Shown: piece by piece, positions 1 through 6,399 of the stretch | Layout of the letters: each line of letters opens with the position of its first letter | Numbering within the stretch: the first letter of the stretch is position 1 | DNA from: Anaerolineales bacterium | GTDB taxonomy: Bacteria; Chloroflexota; Anaerolineae; 4572-78; NAK82 | Assembly: GCA_024643945.1 (NCBI GenBank) | Contig: JAHELX010000255.1 | Location: 1-8,172, forward strand | DNA length: 8,172 bases | Reading direction: 5' to 3' | Made by a program: the position numbers and the translations under genes | Notes under the pieces: model-generated | Told to the model about the DNA's origin: nothing | The model's input: only the letters and a program-made list of their open reading frames with translations | The model's database searches: none

Positions 1-18
1 GTCCTTACTGTCTGCCAT
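1..18 (-). CDS. Start of an unidentified gene, truncated by the left window edge
   Basis: Only six codons (ATG GCA GAC AGT AAG GAC, Met-Ala-Asp-Ser-Lys-Asp) lie inside the window, so the product cannot be identified. It is called as a gene because the ATG follows a strong purine-rich ribosome binding site (AAGAGGAG, four bases before the ATG) and a near-consensus sigma70 promoter lies about 70 bp further upstream at 89-117. It is on the same strand as the CHAT/TPR/lipoprotein operon and downstream of it, but having its own promoter suggests a separate transcription unit. The hydrophilic N-terminus shows no signal peptide in the visible residues. An overlapping ATG four bases upstream hits a stop after five codons and is discarded. 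Confidence 0.5.
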
Positions 19-36
19 ACATCTCCTCTTCTTGGG

Positions 37-59
37 TATGGTATACGCATCGTACCATA
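37..59. repeat. 7-bp inverted repeat in the leader of the leftward gene
   Basis: TATGGTA (37-43) and TACCATA (53-59) are perfect inverted copies separated by 9 bases. The repeat lies between the predicted transcription start (about 82) and the ribosome binding site (about 23-30) of the truncated gene. That position suits either an operator or a small leader hairpin. Seven-base arms are short and could occur by chance in AT-rich DNA, so the regulatory role is a guess. Confidence 0.35.
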
Positions 60-88
60 TAAGATTACTTCAAAAGCTTTACGCATTT

Positions 89-117
89 ATTGTAACACGA
101 TTGGTAAGTACTGTCAA
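89..117 (-). promoter_or_regulatory. Sigma70-type promoter for the leftward gene starting at 18
   Basis: On the minus strand a perfect TTGACA (-35, positions 112-117) and a TACAAT (-10, positions 89-94) are separated by exactly 17 bases. This is the best promoter match in the window. Transcription would begin near position 82 and give a leader of about 64 nt before the ATG at 18. The surrounding DNA is AT-rich compared with the neighbouring genes. Confidence 0.65.
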
Positions 118-254
118 TTTTATGACCCCTCGATTTCTAGAGAAAACTGAATCTTTAGTTGCTACACTTGGCAATTCAGACGCGAAACACGCATTCAATG
201 CAACCTGCAGGTGGGTAGGCTGGGTAGTTACTTCGGGACACATACTTGCTGCCC

Positions 255-1388
255 TTATGGCAGATCGACGCAGTTGCCTGTGCCTGGATTGACGCTATGA
301 TCCTGATTGGCGACTAAAATGCACATTTGCGTGGCGCCGGCGGGCCGCTGGGCAACCGTGTAGAGTGTGAACGGGCTGGTGTTCGGCTGGCCTGGGCCAG
401 TGGGGTAAATTTGCCACGGTCCGCTGCCTGGCGTGCCGGCCTGTTTGGGCGGCACGGTGTTGAAAAAGAAGTGGACGTGCTGACCGGGTACCAGCGGCTC
501 GAAGCCGAAGGTTTCGAAATCGACGATGTAGCGGCCATCCTGTACGGCGATGCCGGTGATGCGTGCCGTATTGTCTGGGGCCGGGGAGGCGTAATCGGGT
601 TGCCCAGGAATCTCGATATTGAACCTCCAACGCCACTGGGTTGGCTCTCCGTCGACTGGCACAATGTCAATTCTGGCCAGGTATTGGCCATTGAGGATTT
701 CACCGCCGTATGGGTCAGGCCAGCGGTTGCCGCTTTCGGAAAAGATCAACACGTTGCAATTGGGTTCCCCGCCGCCAAAGACACAGTATCCCGGATTCCT
801 TTCCTGCCTCTCGTAGACGACCTCCCCGTTTCCAGCATCGGCCACAATCTGGAACGTGACGTCCTGGATGCCGGCGCCGTCCACCAGGCCGGCGCGAGTG
901 TCAAATACCTCGACTCGAAAGACTATTCGGTCGCGGAAAACCATGGGCCTGGTCACCTCCGATGCTGCAAAGCCGGGGAAAAGCACGACGCGTCCCTGGT
1001 TGCTGTCCGAACTGCCCCGTAGAAAGTCGTTGCCATCGTTGCCATCTACATCGCTCTCCGCAATCGCCAGCTTTTCTTCGGTCGGCGCCGGTATCGGCGT
1101 TGCGGTCGGCAATGGCGGCGTATTGGTGGGTATAGACACGTCGACTTGTGGCGTTGGCGCTGTTGTTGGTAGTTCCGACGCGGTGGGTGTGAATTGGGGC
1201 GTGTCGGCGGCAAGGGTTGCCGCTATGGACGTGGCCACTGCATCCTCGAAAACGCGGGTTTGGGCAATGGCCGTTTGGACCGCCGCTTCCACGTCGGGCG
1301 TTGGAGCAGGGGGCGCTGAACCGCACGCCGCCAGCAGCAAACCGGCGCTGATCAATAAGACAATGAGAAAGATTCGTTGGGTATTCAC
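255..1388 (-). CDS. Two-domain surface lipoprotein with Thr/Pro-rich tether
   Basis: A 377-residue predicted lipoprotein with a GTG start. The start is supported by AGGAG seven bases upstream and by a 4-base GTGA overlap with the stop of the TPR gene, implying translational coupling. Residues 1-21 form a signal peptide ending in the lipobox L-A-A-C, with Cys22 the predicted lipidated residue. Residues about 32-62 are an Ala/Thr-rich probable helix, and about 63-103 are a Thr/Pro linker. Residues about 107-262 look all-beta, possibly Ig-like. The C-terminal domain (about 275-377) carries HVHFFF (304-309), a PGSGPW turn (320-325) and CILVANQDHSV (356-366). This C-terminal pattern is one I associate with Chloroflexota lipoproteins of unknown function. 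Four other cysteines (202, 211, 356, 373) could form two disulfides. It is the last gene of the CHAT operon and probably an extracytoplasmic partner of the TPR protein. The function is unknown. Confidence 0.88.
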   Translation of the reverse strand: MNTQRIFLIVLLISAGLLLAACGSAPPAPTPDVEAAVQTAIAQTRVFEDAVATSIAATLAADTPQFTPTASELPTTAPTPQVDVSIPTNTPPLPTATPIPAPTEEKLAIAESDVDGNDGNDFLRGSSDSNQGRVVLFPGFAASEVTRPMVFRDRIVFRVEVFDTRAGLVDGAGIQDVTFQIVADAGNGEVVYERQERNPGYCVFGGGEPNCNVLIFSESGNRWPDPYGGEILNGQYLARIDIVPVDGEPTQWRWRFNIEIPGQPDYASPAPDNTARITGIAVQDGRYIVDFETFGFEPLVPGQHVHFFFNTVPPKQAGTPGSGPWQIYPTGPGQPNTSPFTLYTVAQRPAGATQMCILVANQDHSVNPGTGNCVDLP

Positions 1389-2944
1389 TGTTGCGCTCCT
1401 TCCAACTTTTGCGCATATTCTGTGGCGACATCGTAGTAGCGTTGGCAGCCTTGCTCAATGACTTTCGTGCGCAGGAACTCGTCAAAATACGCTTTGTCGC
1501 CCTGTTCTATACAGGATTGATATGCCGTCTTGGCCAGCTCGAAGCGCGCCCGACTACCCTCGATCTTCTGCTGCCGGCGCAGGATGTCTCCTTGTTGCAG
1601 ATAGGCAGCGCCCTGATCTTCATAGGCTTGAGCCAGCAGCCGGTATTGCTGGCTGCCGGCCAACAATGGCACCACCTGCTTCACTTCGGCCACCACCAGG
1701 TCGAAGAGTCGGTTGGCTTCATCGTAGTTGTCGAGAAAGTAATACGTTTCGCCCAGCAGGCGGTAGCTCTTAGCCAGCGCAATGCGGGCAACCGCCTCGA
1801 TCAGCGAGTCTCCGCTAGCCAGGGCAAGTTCAAGGCCCTGGCGATGGTTGTCGAGTGCCTGCTCCAGGTACCGTGGTTCCTCCAGGCGCGCTTCGGGCTT
1901 GACGGCGCGCGCCTGTTGCAGGTAGGAACTGCCGAGGGCCACTTGCGCCCGGGCGTAGCCAGGTTCGATCTCCAGCGCTCTGCGAAATGATGCTTCAGCA
2001 TTTTCGCTCTGTCCCAGGAAGAGTTGCTCACGCCCGATGAAGAAGTAGAGAATCTCTTTGCCATCGTCCTCGGGCCAGCTGGACAGTTCCGTTTCAGCCC
2101 GTCGGAATGTTTCCAAGGCTTGCTCAGAGCGGCCAAGCACCTGTTGTGTGAGGCCGATGCTCAGCCAAAAGAGCGCGTCAGTGCGCACTTTCAGCTTCTC
2201 GTCGACGACAACATTGATCTCTGGCCTGTTGGTATCGAAGGGCGACGGAAGTGAAATGGTCTTACCCAGGCGATGTGGTCCGACGATTGAAGCCGTTTCA
2301 TCGTTGACCAATGGTGATAGGTAAAATTCAAGTTGCAAGCCTTCCGAATCCCCGTCGGTGACCAGATTGCCGTAGATGATCATGTGGGCCTGGATTCTTT
2401 CGGCAAGTCTGGCTGCGGCCGCCCGCCTGGCCGCGGGCGTATCGCCGTCCATGATGCCGAATTTAAAGTTCTGCTCGGTGTCGGTTCGGGAATCGTGCCA
2501 GATTTGGATGGCACGCGCCATTTCCATGTCAGTGTGCTGTTGGTATTCGGCGTACAAGGCGTCGAACAGCCATCTACTGAGTACCCGGCCATTTTCACTC
2601 GGTCGTACCTTCCCATTGCTGTCCATTTCGCCAAACTCGGCCACGGCGATGCGAAACTGGCCGGTCATCTGGGCCGGGTTCCAAATCGGCTCCGCCAACG
2701 GGTACACAAGAAAACCGACGATGACGAGCAGGAGCAACGGGATGGACAGCACCGGCAGCGTCAAATTGCGATCGCCGATATTGATCTGGATGTTGTGTGT
2801 GCCGATGACGATATTGCGCGCGCCTTGACCTACCTGGGCAATCACGACGTCTCCACGTCGTATGTTGCGCAAACGTTGGATTTGGCGCTGCAGCCAGTTT
2901 TGATTGGCTTGATCCTGCAGGTCGTCCTTTGGGTCAACAGCCAC
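1385..2944 (-). CDS. Single-pass membrane protein with TolB-like and TPR ectodomain and N-terminal RHIM/amyloid-like motif
   Basis: A 519-residue protein with a GTG start, 23 nt after the CHAT gene stop; its ribosome binding site is weak, suggesting translational coupling. Residues 1-30 are hydrophilic and Arg-rich. Residues 31-60 form a Gly/Asn/beta-branched stretch with two copies of I-x-I-G-x-x-N (45-51 and 54-60). Residues about 62-84 are one hydrophobic membrane helix. The positive N-terminal side suggests N-inside, C-outside topology. Residues about 96-215 (starting FRIAVAEFGE, with a QAHMIIYGNL strand near 185-194) resemble the N-terminal TolB-like domain seen before TPRs. Residues about 255-515 are helical with TPR-like repeats, clearest at about 257-282 and 299-330 (ALEIEPGYARAQVALGSSYL). 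The protein is probably a receptor or scaffold that links an outside signal to the cytosolic CHAT protein through the shared motif. The fold assignments come from pattern recognition, and the signalling role is inference. Confidence 0.87.
   Translation of the reverse strand: MAVDPKDDLQDQANQNWLQRQIQRLRNIRRGDVVIAQVGQGARNIVIGTHNIQINIGDRNLTLPVLSIPLLLLVIVGFLVYPLAEPIWNPAQMTGQFRIAVAEFGEMDSNGKVRPSENGRVLSRWLFDALYAEYQQHTDMEMARAIQIWHDSRTDTEQNFKFGIMDGDTPAARRAAAARLAERIQAHMIIYGNLVTDGDSEGLQLEFYLSPLVNDETASIVGPHRLGKTISLPSPFDTNRPEINVVVDEKLKVRTDALFWLSIGLTQQVLGRSEQALETFRRAETELSSWPEDDGKEILYFFIGREQLFLGQSENAEASFRRALEIEPGYARAQVALGSSYLQQARAVKPEARLEEPRYLEQALDNHRQGLELALASGDSLIEAVARIALAKSYRLLGETYYFLDNYDEANRLFDLVVAEVKQVVPLLAGSQQYRLLAQAYEDQGAAYLQQGDILRRQQKIEGSRARFELAKTAYQSCIEQGDKAYFDEFLRTKVIEQGCQRYYDVATEYAQKLEGAQQ
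2765..2854 (-). other. RHIM/amyloid-signalling-like motif in the TPR membrane protein
   Basis: This segment encodes residues 31-60 of the TPR membrane protein. GDVVIAQVGQGARN is followed by two tandem 9-residue units, IVIGTHNIQ and INIGDRNLT. Both units fit I-x-I-G-x-x-N, which resembles the RHIM core (I/V-Q-I/V-G-x-x-N) known from RIPK1 and RIPK3. The motif sits immediately before the membrane helix, on the predicted cytoplasmic side. The first 22 residues align with residues 399-419 of the CHAT protein. The match is seen in the sequence; the amyloid or RHIM interpretation is inference. Confidence 0.55.
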
Positions 2945-2967
2945 GGTTACAATCTTTCGTTGTTGAT

Positions 2968-4584
2968 TTACGGAGCACCAAATCGCTCCTTGACCCAGCT
3001 CACCGCCGCCTCGCCAGCTTTAGCCACGACTCTGCCCACTGCCGGCGTAGCGAACAGGCTGGCAAGCGCTTCAGCAATCTGGGGGACGCTGTTCAGCAAC
3101 AAATCACCCATCTGGATGATGATGGTGGCGTTAGGTGTTTCGTCCTGGCCGGTTTTGAGTAGCTCCTGCTCGATCTGAGCCAGCATACCCTGCGCCATGT
3201 TAGCAGCGCTTTCGCCCATGCCTGCCATCGTCTGTTTCAATGCTACTTTTACCTGGGCTAGCTGTTCCTGGATGACCTGCTTGTCGCCAGGCGTCGGTTC
3301 CCCCAGCGTTTCGTAGATGGCCTGGGTGATATTCTTGCCGACGGCCACATTTTTGGCGCCAGCGCCCACCGTGGCGATGATCACGTCGCCATCGATATCA
3401 CCTGAGCTAAAATTGCCGATGGTGTCGGGCAGATTGTCCCACCAGGTTTGCCTCTTGTCTGCACTCATATCAGCTTCTGTCTTTTCCATCTTCCAGATCA
3501 CCCCATCCGGCGCCCGCATAAAGAGCACCGGCGTGCCCCACTCTATTGATTCGGGTATAGCCAGACTGATAGCTTTGCGTGCCTCAGACACAGCCGCGTC
3601 GATGGGCAGGCTGGCGACCAGTGCCCGGTAGAAGCTCATCGTAAACTCGATAGCAGCCTCATCGGTAATCGCGTATTGCATGGCCAACACTGCGGGTAAA
3701 CCACGTTGCACTAATACGGAGGCTATGCTCGAAAAGATGCCCTGCCCTGCCTGCCCGCGCGCACCCTGACAGGCGTTGAGTAATGCCAGGCGCAAGGTGC
3801 GGTGGTCGGCTAGCAGCCGCCCCAACTGGGTCGCGCTGAGGGGAGATGCGTCGCCGCTGTCGTCGGCCAGAAGTAAGACGCTCTGGCCGCCAGCCTCATC
3901 AGAGACGGCGTGGCCGATGAAGTGGAAGATGTGCCAGGGGCCGCTCTGCATAGCAGCTTGCAGGTCGCGCCACGTTTGCCCCTCCAACCAGGCCAACTCC
4001 ACCGTACCCGTTTTCTGCAACTTGTGGACGGCGTCTTCCAGGCGCGCCTTTTCTCGCTCCACATCCAGCGGAATGGCATCGGCGGGGTTGGCAACCATGC
4101 CCAGAATGCGCAGTGGCGCCGTGATGGGGAGCTCTGGGTCAGGAAGAGGCAGCTCGAGATAGCGGACGATAGGAGTGTGGCGGGAAAGGGCGACGAATTC
4201 TGCCTGGCGCGTATCATAGAGAAACTCCCAAGGGATCGCGGCCAACTCCGGTGCGTTGATACGCAGCTTGATGCGCAGTCCCTGGCCGTTGCCGGCCGTA
4301 GCCTGCCGGCTCATGTCGTAGACGCTGCGCACTTCATCCCGGATCAGCACGTCGAAGAGCTGCGAGCCGAAGTGTTGTACCATCTGTGCTGCATCACCAC
4401 CGGCCGCACCCAGGAGGGCATTTTCCAACCTCGCCAGTTGTTGCTCCAGGGTCTCCTGGTCGAAAGGGAAGTGCATGATGCTGCGCGCCTGTCCTGAGGG
4501 CGAGTGCAGAACCGCCACCGGATAGCGCATCCTGTCACCCGGGGCAATTTCCAGTTCGAAGTCGCGATAGTCTAGCTGTTTCAT
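2968..4584 (-). CDS. CHAT-domain (caspase-like) protein with C-terminal signalling motif
   Basis: A 538-residue protein with an ATG start preceded by AGGAT. Residues about 75-358 match the CHAT domain, a clan CD cysteine-protease-like fold related to caspases and separase. A PWEFLYD block lies at 118-124. The His loop HIFHFIGH (218-225) gives catalytic His225, and LLNACQG (268-274) gives Cys272. Family-typical blocks GLPAVLAMQYAITDEAA (295-311), AVSEARKAI (331-339) and WGTPVLFMR (349-357) follow. The dyad is intact, so it is probably an active protease, although some CHAT domains are scaffolds. Residues 399-419 hold the motif shared with the TPR protein encoded next, and about 432-538 are predicted helical, with a hydrophobic region near 486-529 ending in VSWVKERFG. 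No signal peptide is seen, so it is probably cytosolic. It is the first gene of the operon. Its substrate is unknown, and no gasdermin or nuclease partner lies in the window. Confidence 0.9.
   Translation of the reverse strand: MKQLDYRDFELEIAPGDRMRYPVAVLHSPSGQARSIMHFPFDQETLEQQLARLENALLGAAGGDAAQMVQHFGSQLFDVLIRDEVRSVYDMSRQATAGNGQGLRIKLRINAPELAAIPWEFLYDTRQAEFVALSRHTPIVRYLELPLPDPELPITAPLRILGMVANPADAIPLDVEREKARLEDAVHKLQKTGTVELAWLEGQTWRDLQAAMQSGPWHIFHFIGHAVSDEAGGQSVLLLADDSGDASPLSATQLGRLLADHRTLRLALLNACQGARGQAGQGIFSSIASVLVQRGLPAVLAMQYAITDEAAIEFTMSFYRALVASLPIDAAVSEARKAISLAIPESIEWGTPVLFMRAPDGVIWKMEKTEADMSADKRQTWWDNLPDTIGNFSSGDIDGDVIIATVGAGAKNVAVGKNITQAIYETLGEPTPGDKQVIQEQLAQVKVALKQTMAGMGESAANMAQGMLAQIEQELLKTGQDETPNATIIIQMGDLLLNSVPQIAEALASLFATPAVGRVVAKAGEAAVSWVKERFGAP
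3325..3399 (-). other. Shared signalling motif in the CHAT protein
   Basis: This segment encodes residues 396-420 of the CHAT protein, including GDVIIATVGAGAKN and then VAVGKNI. It lies between the protease domain and a C-terminal helical region. It aligns with residues 31-52 of the TPR membrane protein encoded by the next gene, with 13 identities over 21 aligned positions, one one-residue gap and mostly conservative changes elsewhere. A short motif shared by two otherwise unrelated neighbouring proteins is the pattern expected for homotypic recruitment. The CHAT copy has G-x-N rather than the exact RHIM G-x-x-N spacing. Confidence 0.55.
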
Positions 4585-4614
4585 ACTACATCCTGATATG
4601 GTTGTAATGGATAA

Positions 4615-4676
4615 TATGGATCGAATAACTCCGAAAATACGAGATAATTATACATAGCTATCGTTAATGATCCATA
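4615..4676. repeat. 8-bp inverted repeat flanking AT-rich palindromes in the CHAT operon leader
   Basis: TATGGATC (4615-4622) and GATCCATA (4669-4676) are perfect inverted copies 46 bases apart. The segment between them is AT-rich and contains two 8-bp palindromes, ATAATTAT and ATAGCTAT, close together around 4644-4661. The cluster sits 30-95 bp upstream of the CHAT start codon. Paired operator sites are possible, but the low sequence complexity means chance cannot be excluded. Confidence 0.3.
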
Positions 4677-4802
4677 AAAGAATAAGTTCCCACACTTCTA
4701 ACCGTTTTCTCCACGGAATCTGCCACAAAGGCAGGAAGTTATTTATTTACGGATCCTAAGGAAACGTTAAGTCAGAGCCGGGGGTAGTTGCATGTGGTTT
4801 AT

Positions 4803-4831
4803 AATATAACATAATCGGTATAATTTGGCAA
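4803..4831 (-). promoter_or_regulatory. Candidate sigma70 promoter for the CHAT operon
   Basis: On the minus strand TTGCCA (-35, 4826-4831) and TATATT (-10, 4803-4808) are spaced by 17 bases; each matches the consensus at five of six positions. A start near 4796 would leave a leader of about 210 nt before the CHAT ATG at 4584. No equally good -35/-10 pair was found nearer the gene. One TATAAT lies in the leader near 4650, without a recognisable -35. Confidence 0.45.
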
Positions 4832-4868
4832 TAAACTGGCAAGTACTAGCGTTCAGCTTAGTGCCTGA

Positions 4869-6080
<1,212 letters not shown>

Positions 6081-6160
6081 CAACTCTTACTCCTGTAACC
6101 ACGAACTATTTCGCGCTTGGCCCCTGAAGGTCAGGTCCAGATCGCCCGATCCTATATCCT

Positions 6161-6169
6161 ATTATAGCA
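6161..6169 (-). promoter_or_regulatory. Extended -10 promoter element for the HtrA gene
   Basis: On the minus strand TGC is followed directly by a perfect TATAAT (TGnTATAAT), the classical extended -10 arrangement. The -35 region is poor (TTCAAT at 18-base spacing), which extended -10 promoters tolerate. The start would be near 6154, giving a leader of about 74 nt before the ATG at 6080. Confidence 0.5.
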
Positions 6170-6232
6170 CTAATCCGAGTTTTGATTGAAATGCCGCAAC
6201 TACAGCGCAATTCCCCCCCCAAATCCGAACAC

Positions 6233-6268
6233 ACCCAGACAGAGGTGCAGGTTTGCGCGAGTCTGGGT
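6233..6268. repeat. 8-bp inverted repeat in the divergent spacer
   Basis: ACCCAGAC (6233-6240) and GTCTGGGT (6261-6268) are perfect inverted copies around a 20-base loop. The repeat overlaps the -35 and spacer of the candidate rightward promoter at 6253-6281. No T-run follows on either strand, so it does not look like an intrinsic terminator. An operator or a stem structure is possible. Confidence 0.4.
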
Positions 6269-6281
6269 CTTAGCGTACAAT
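6253..6281 (+). promoter_or_regulatory. Weak candidate promoter for the DUF3048 gene
   Basis: TTGCGC (-35, 6253-6258; only the TTG matches the consensus) and TACAAT (-10, 6276-6281; five of six) are separated by 17 bases. The start would be near 6288, about 110 nt before the ATG at 6400. The overlapping inverted repeat makes a regulated promoter possible. Confidence 0.3.
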
Positions 6282-6399
6282 CCGACTACGCCTGCTGGCA
6301 CCAGACCAACCGCAAGGATCACGCCATTTTACCGGCTGTGCCTGTGACCGTGGCGGGAATATGGTTTTCAGCACCTCACCAGATGGAGGGACTGAGGAG

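Larger units (their letters stand above)
6081..6399. other. Divergent intergenic region between the HtrA and DUF3048 genes
   Basis: This 319-bp spacer contains no credible gene. It holds a leftward extended -10 element (6161-6169), a weak rightward promoter-like pair (6253-6281), an 8-bp inverted repeat (6233-6268), a short CCTGA-AGG-TCAGG palindrome (6123-6135) in the predicted htrA leader, and a run of eight C residues (6213-6220). The DUF3048 ribosome binding site (GGAGGG, 6385-6390) lies at its right end. Confidence 0.6.

Noticed and set aside
32..292. Plus-strand 86-codon open frame at the left edge
   Set aside because: It covers the promoter and leader of the leftward gene and the end of the lipoprotein gene, has no ribosome binding site, and its translation has no recognisable features.
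327..1022. Long plus-strand open frame opposite the lipoprotein gene
   Set aside because: It lies wholly antisense to a gene with a lipobox, tether and ordered domains, and its translation shows no recognisable domain or signal. It is a GC-rich shadow frame.
2333..3178. Plus-strand open frame of about 280 codons across the TPR/CHAT gene junction
   Set aside because: It is antisense to two well-supported genes, has no domain pattern and no good ribosome binding site, so it is treated as a shadow.
1385..4584. CHAT operon as a Craspase (type III-E CRISPR) or gasdermin system
   Set aside because: No Cas effector, CRISPR repeat or gasdermin-like gene is present in the window, and the TPRs are in a separate membrane-anchored protein rather than fused to the CHAT domain.
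4720..4734. CTGCC-ACAAA-GGCAG hairpin as a rho-independent terminator for htrA
   Set aside because: The stem is only 5 bp, no T-run follows on the minus strand, and it lies about 135 bp past the htrA stop and downstream of the candidate CHAT promoter.
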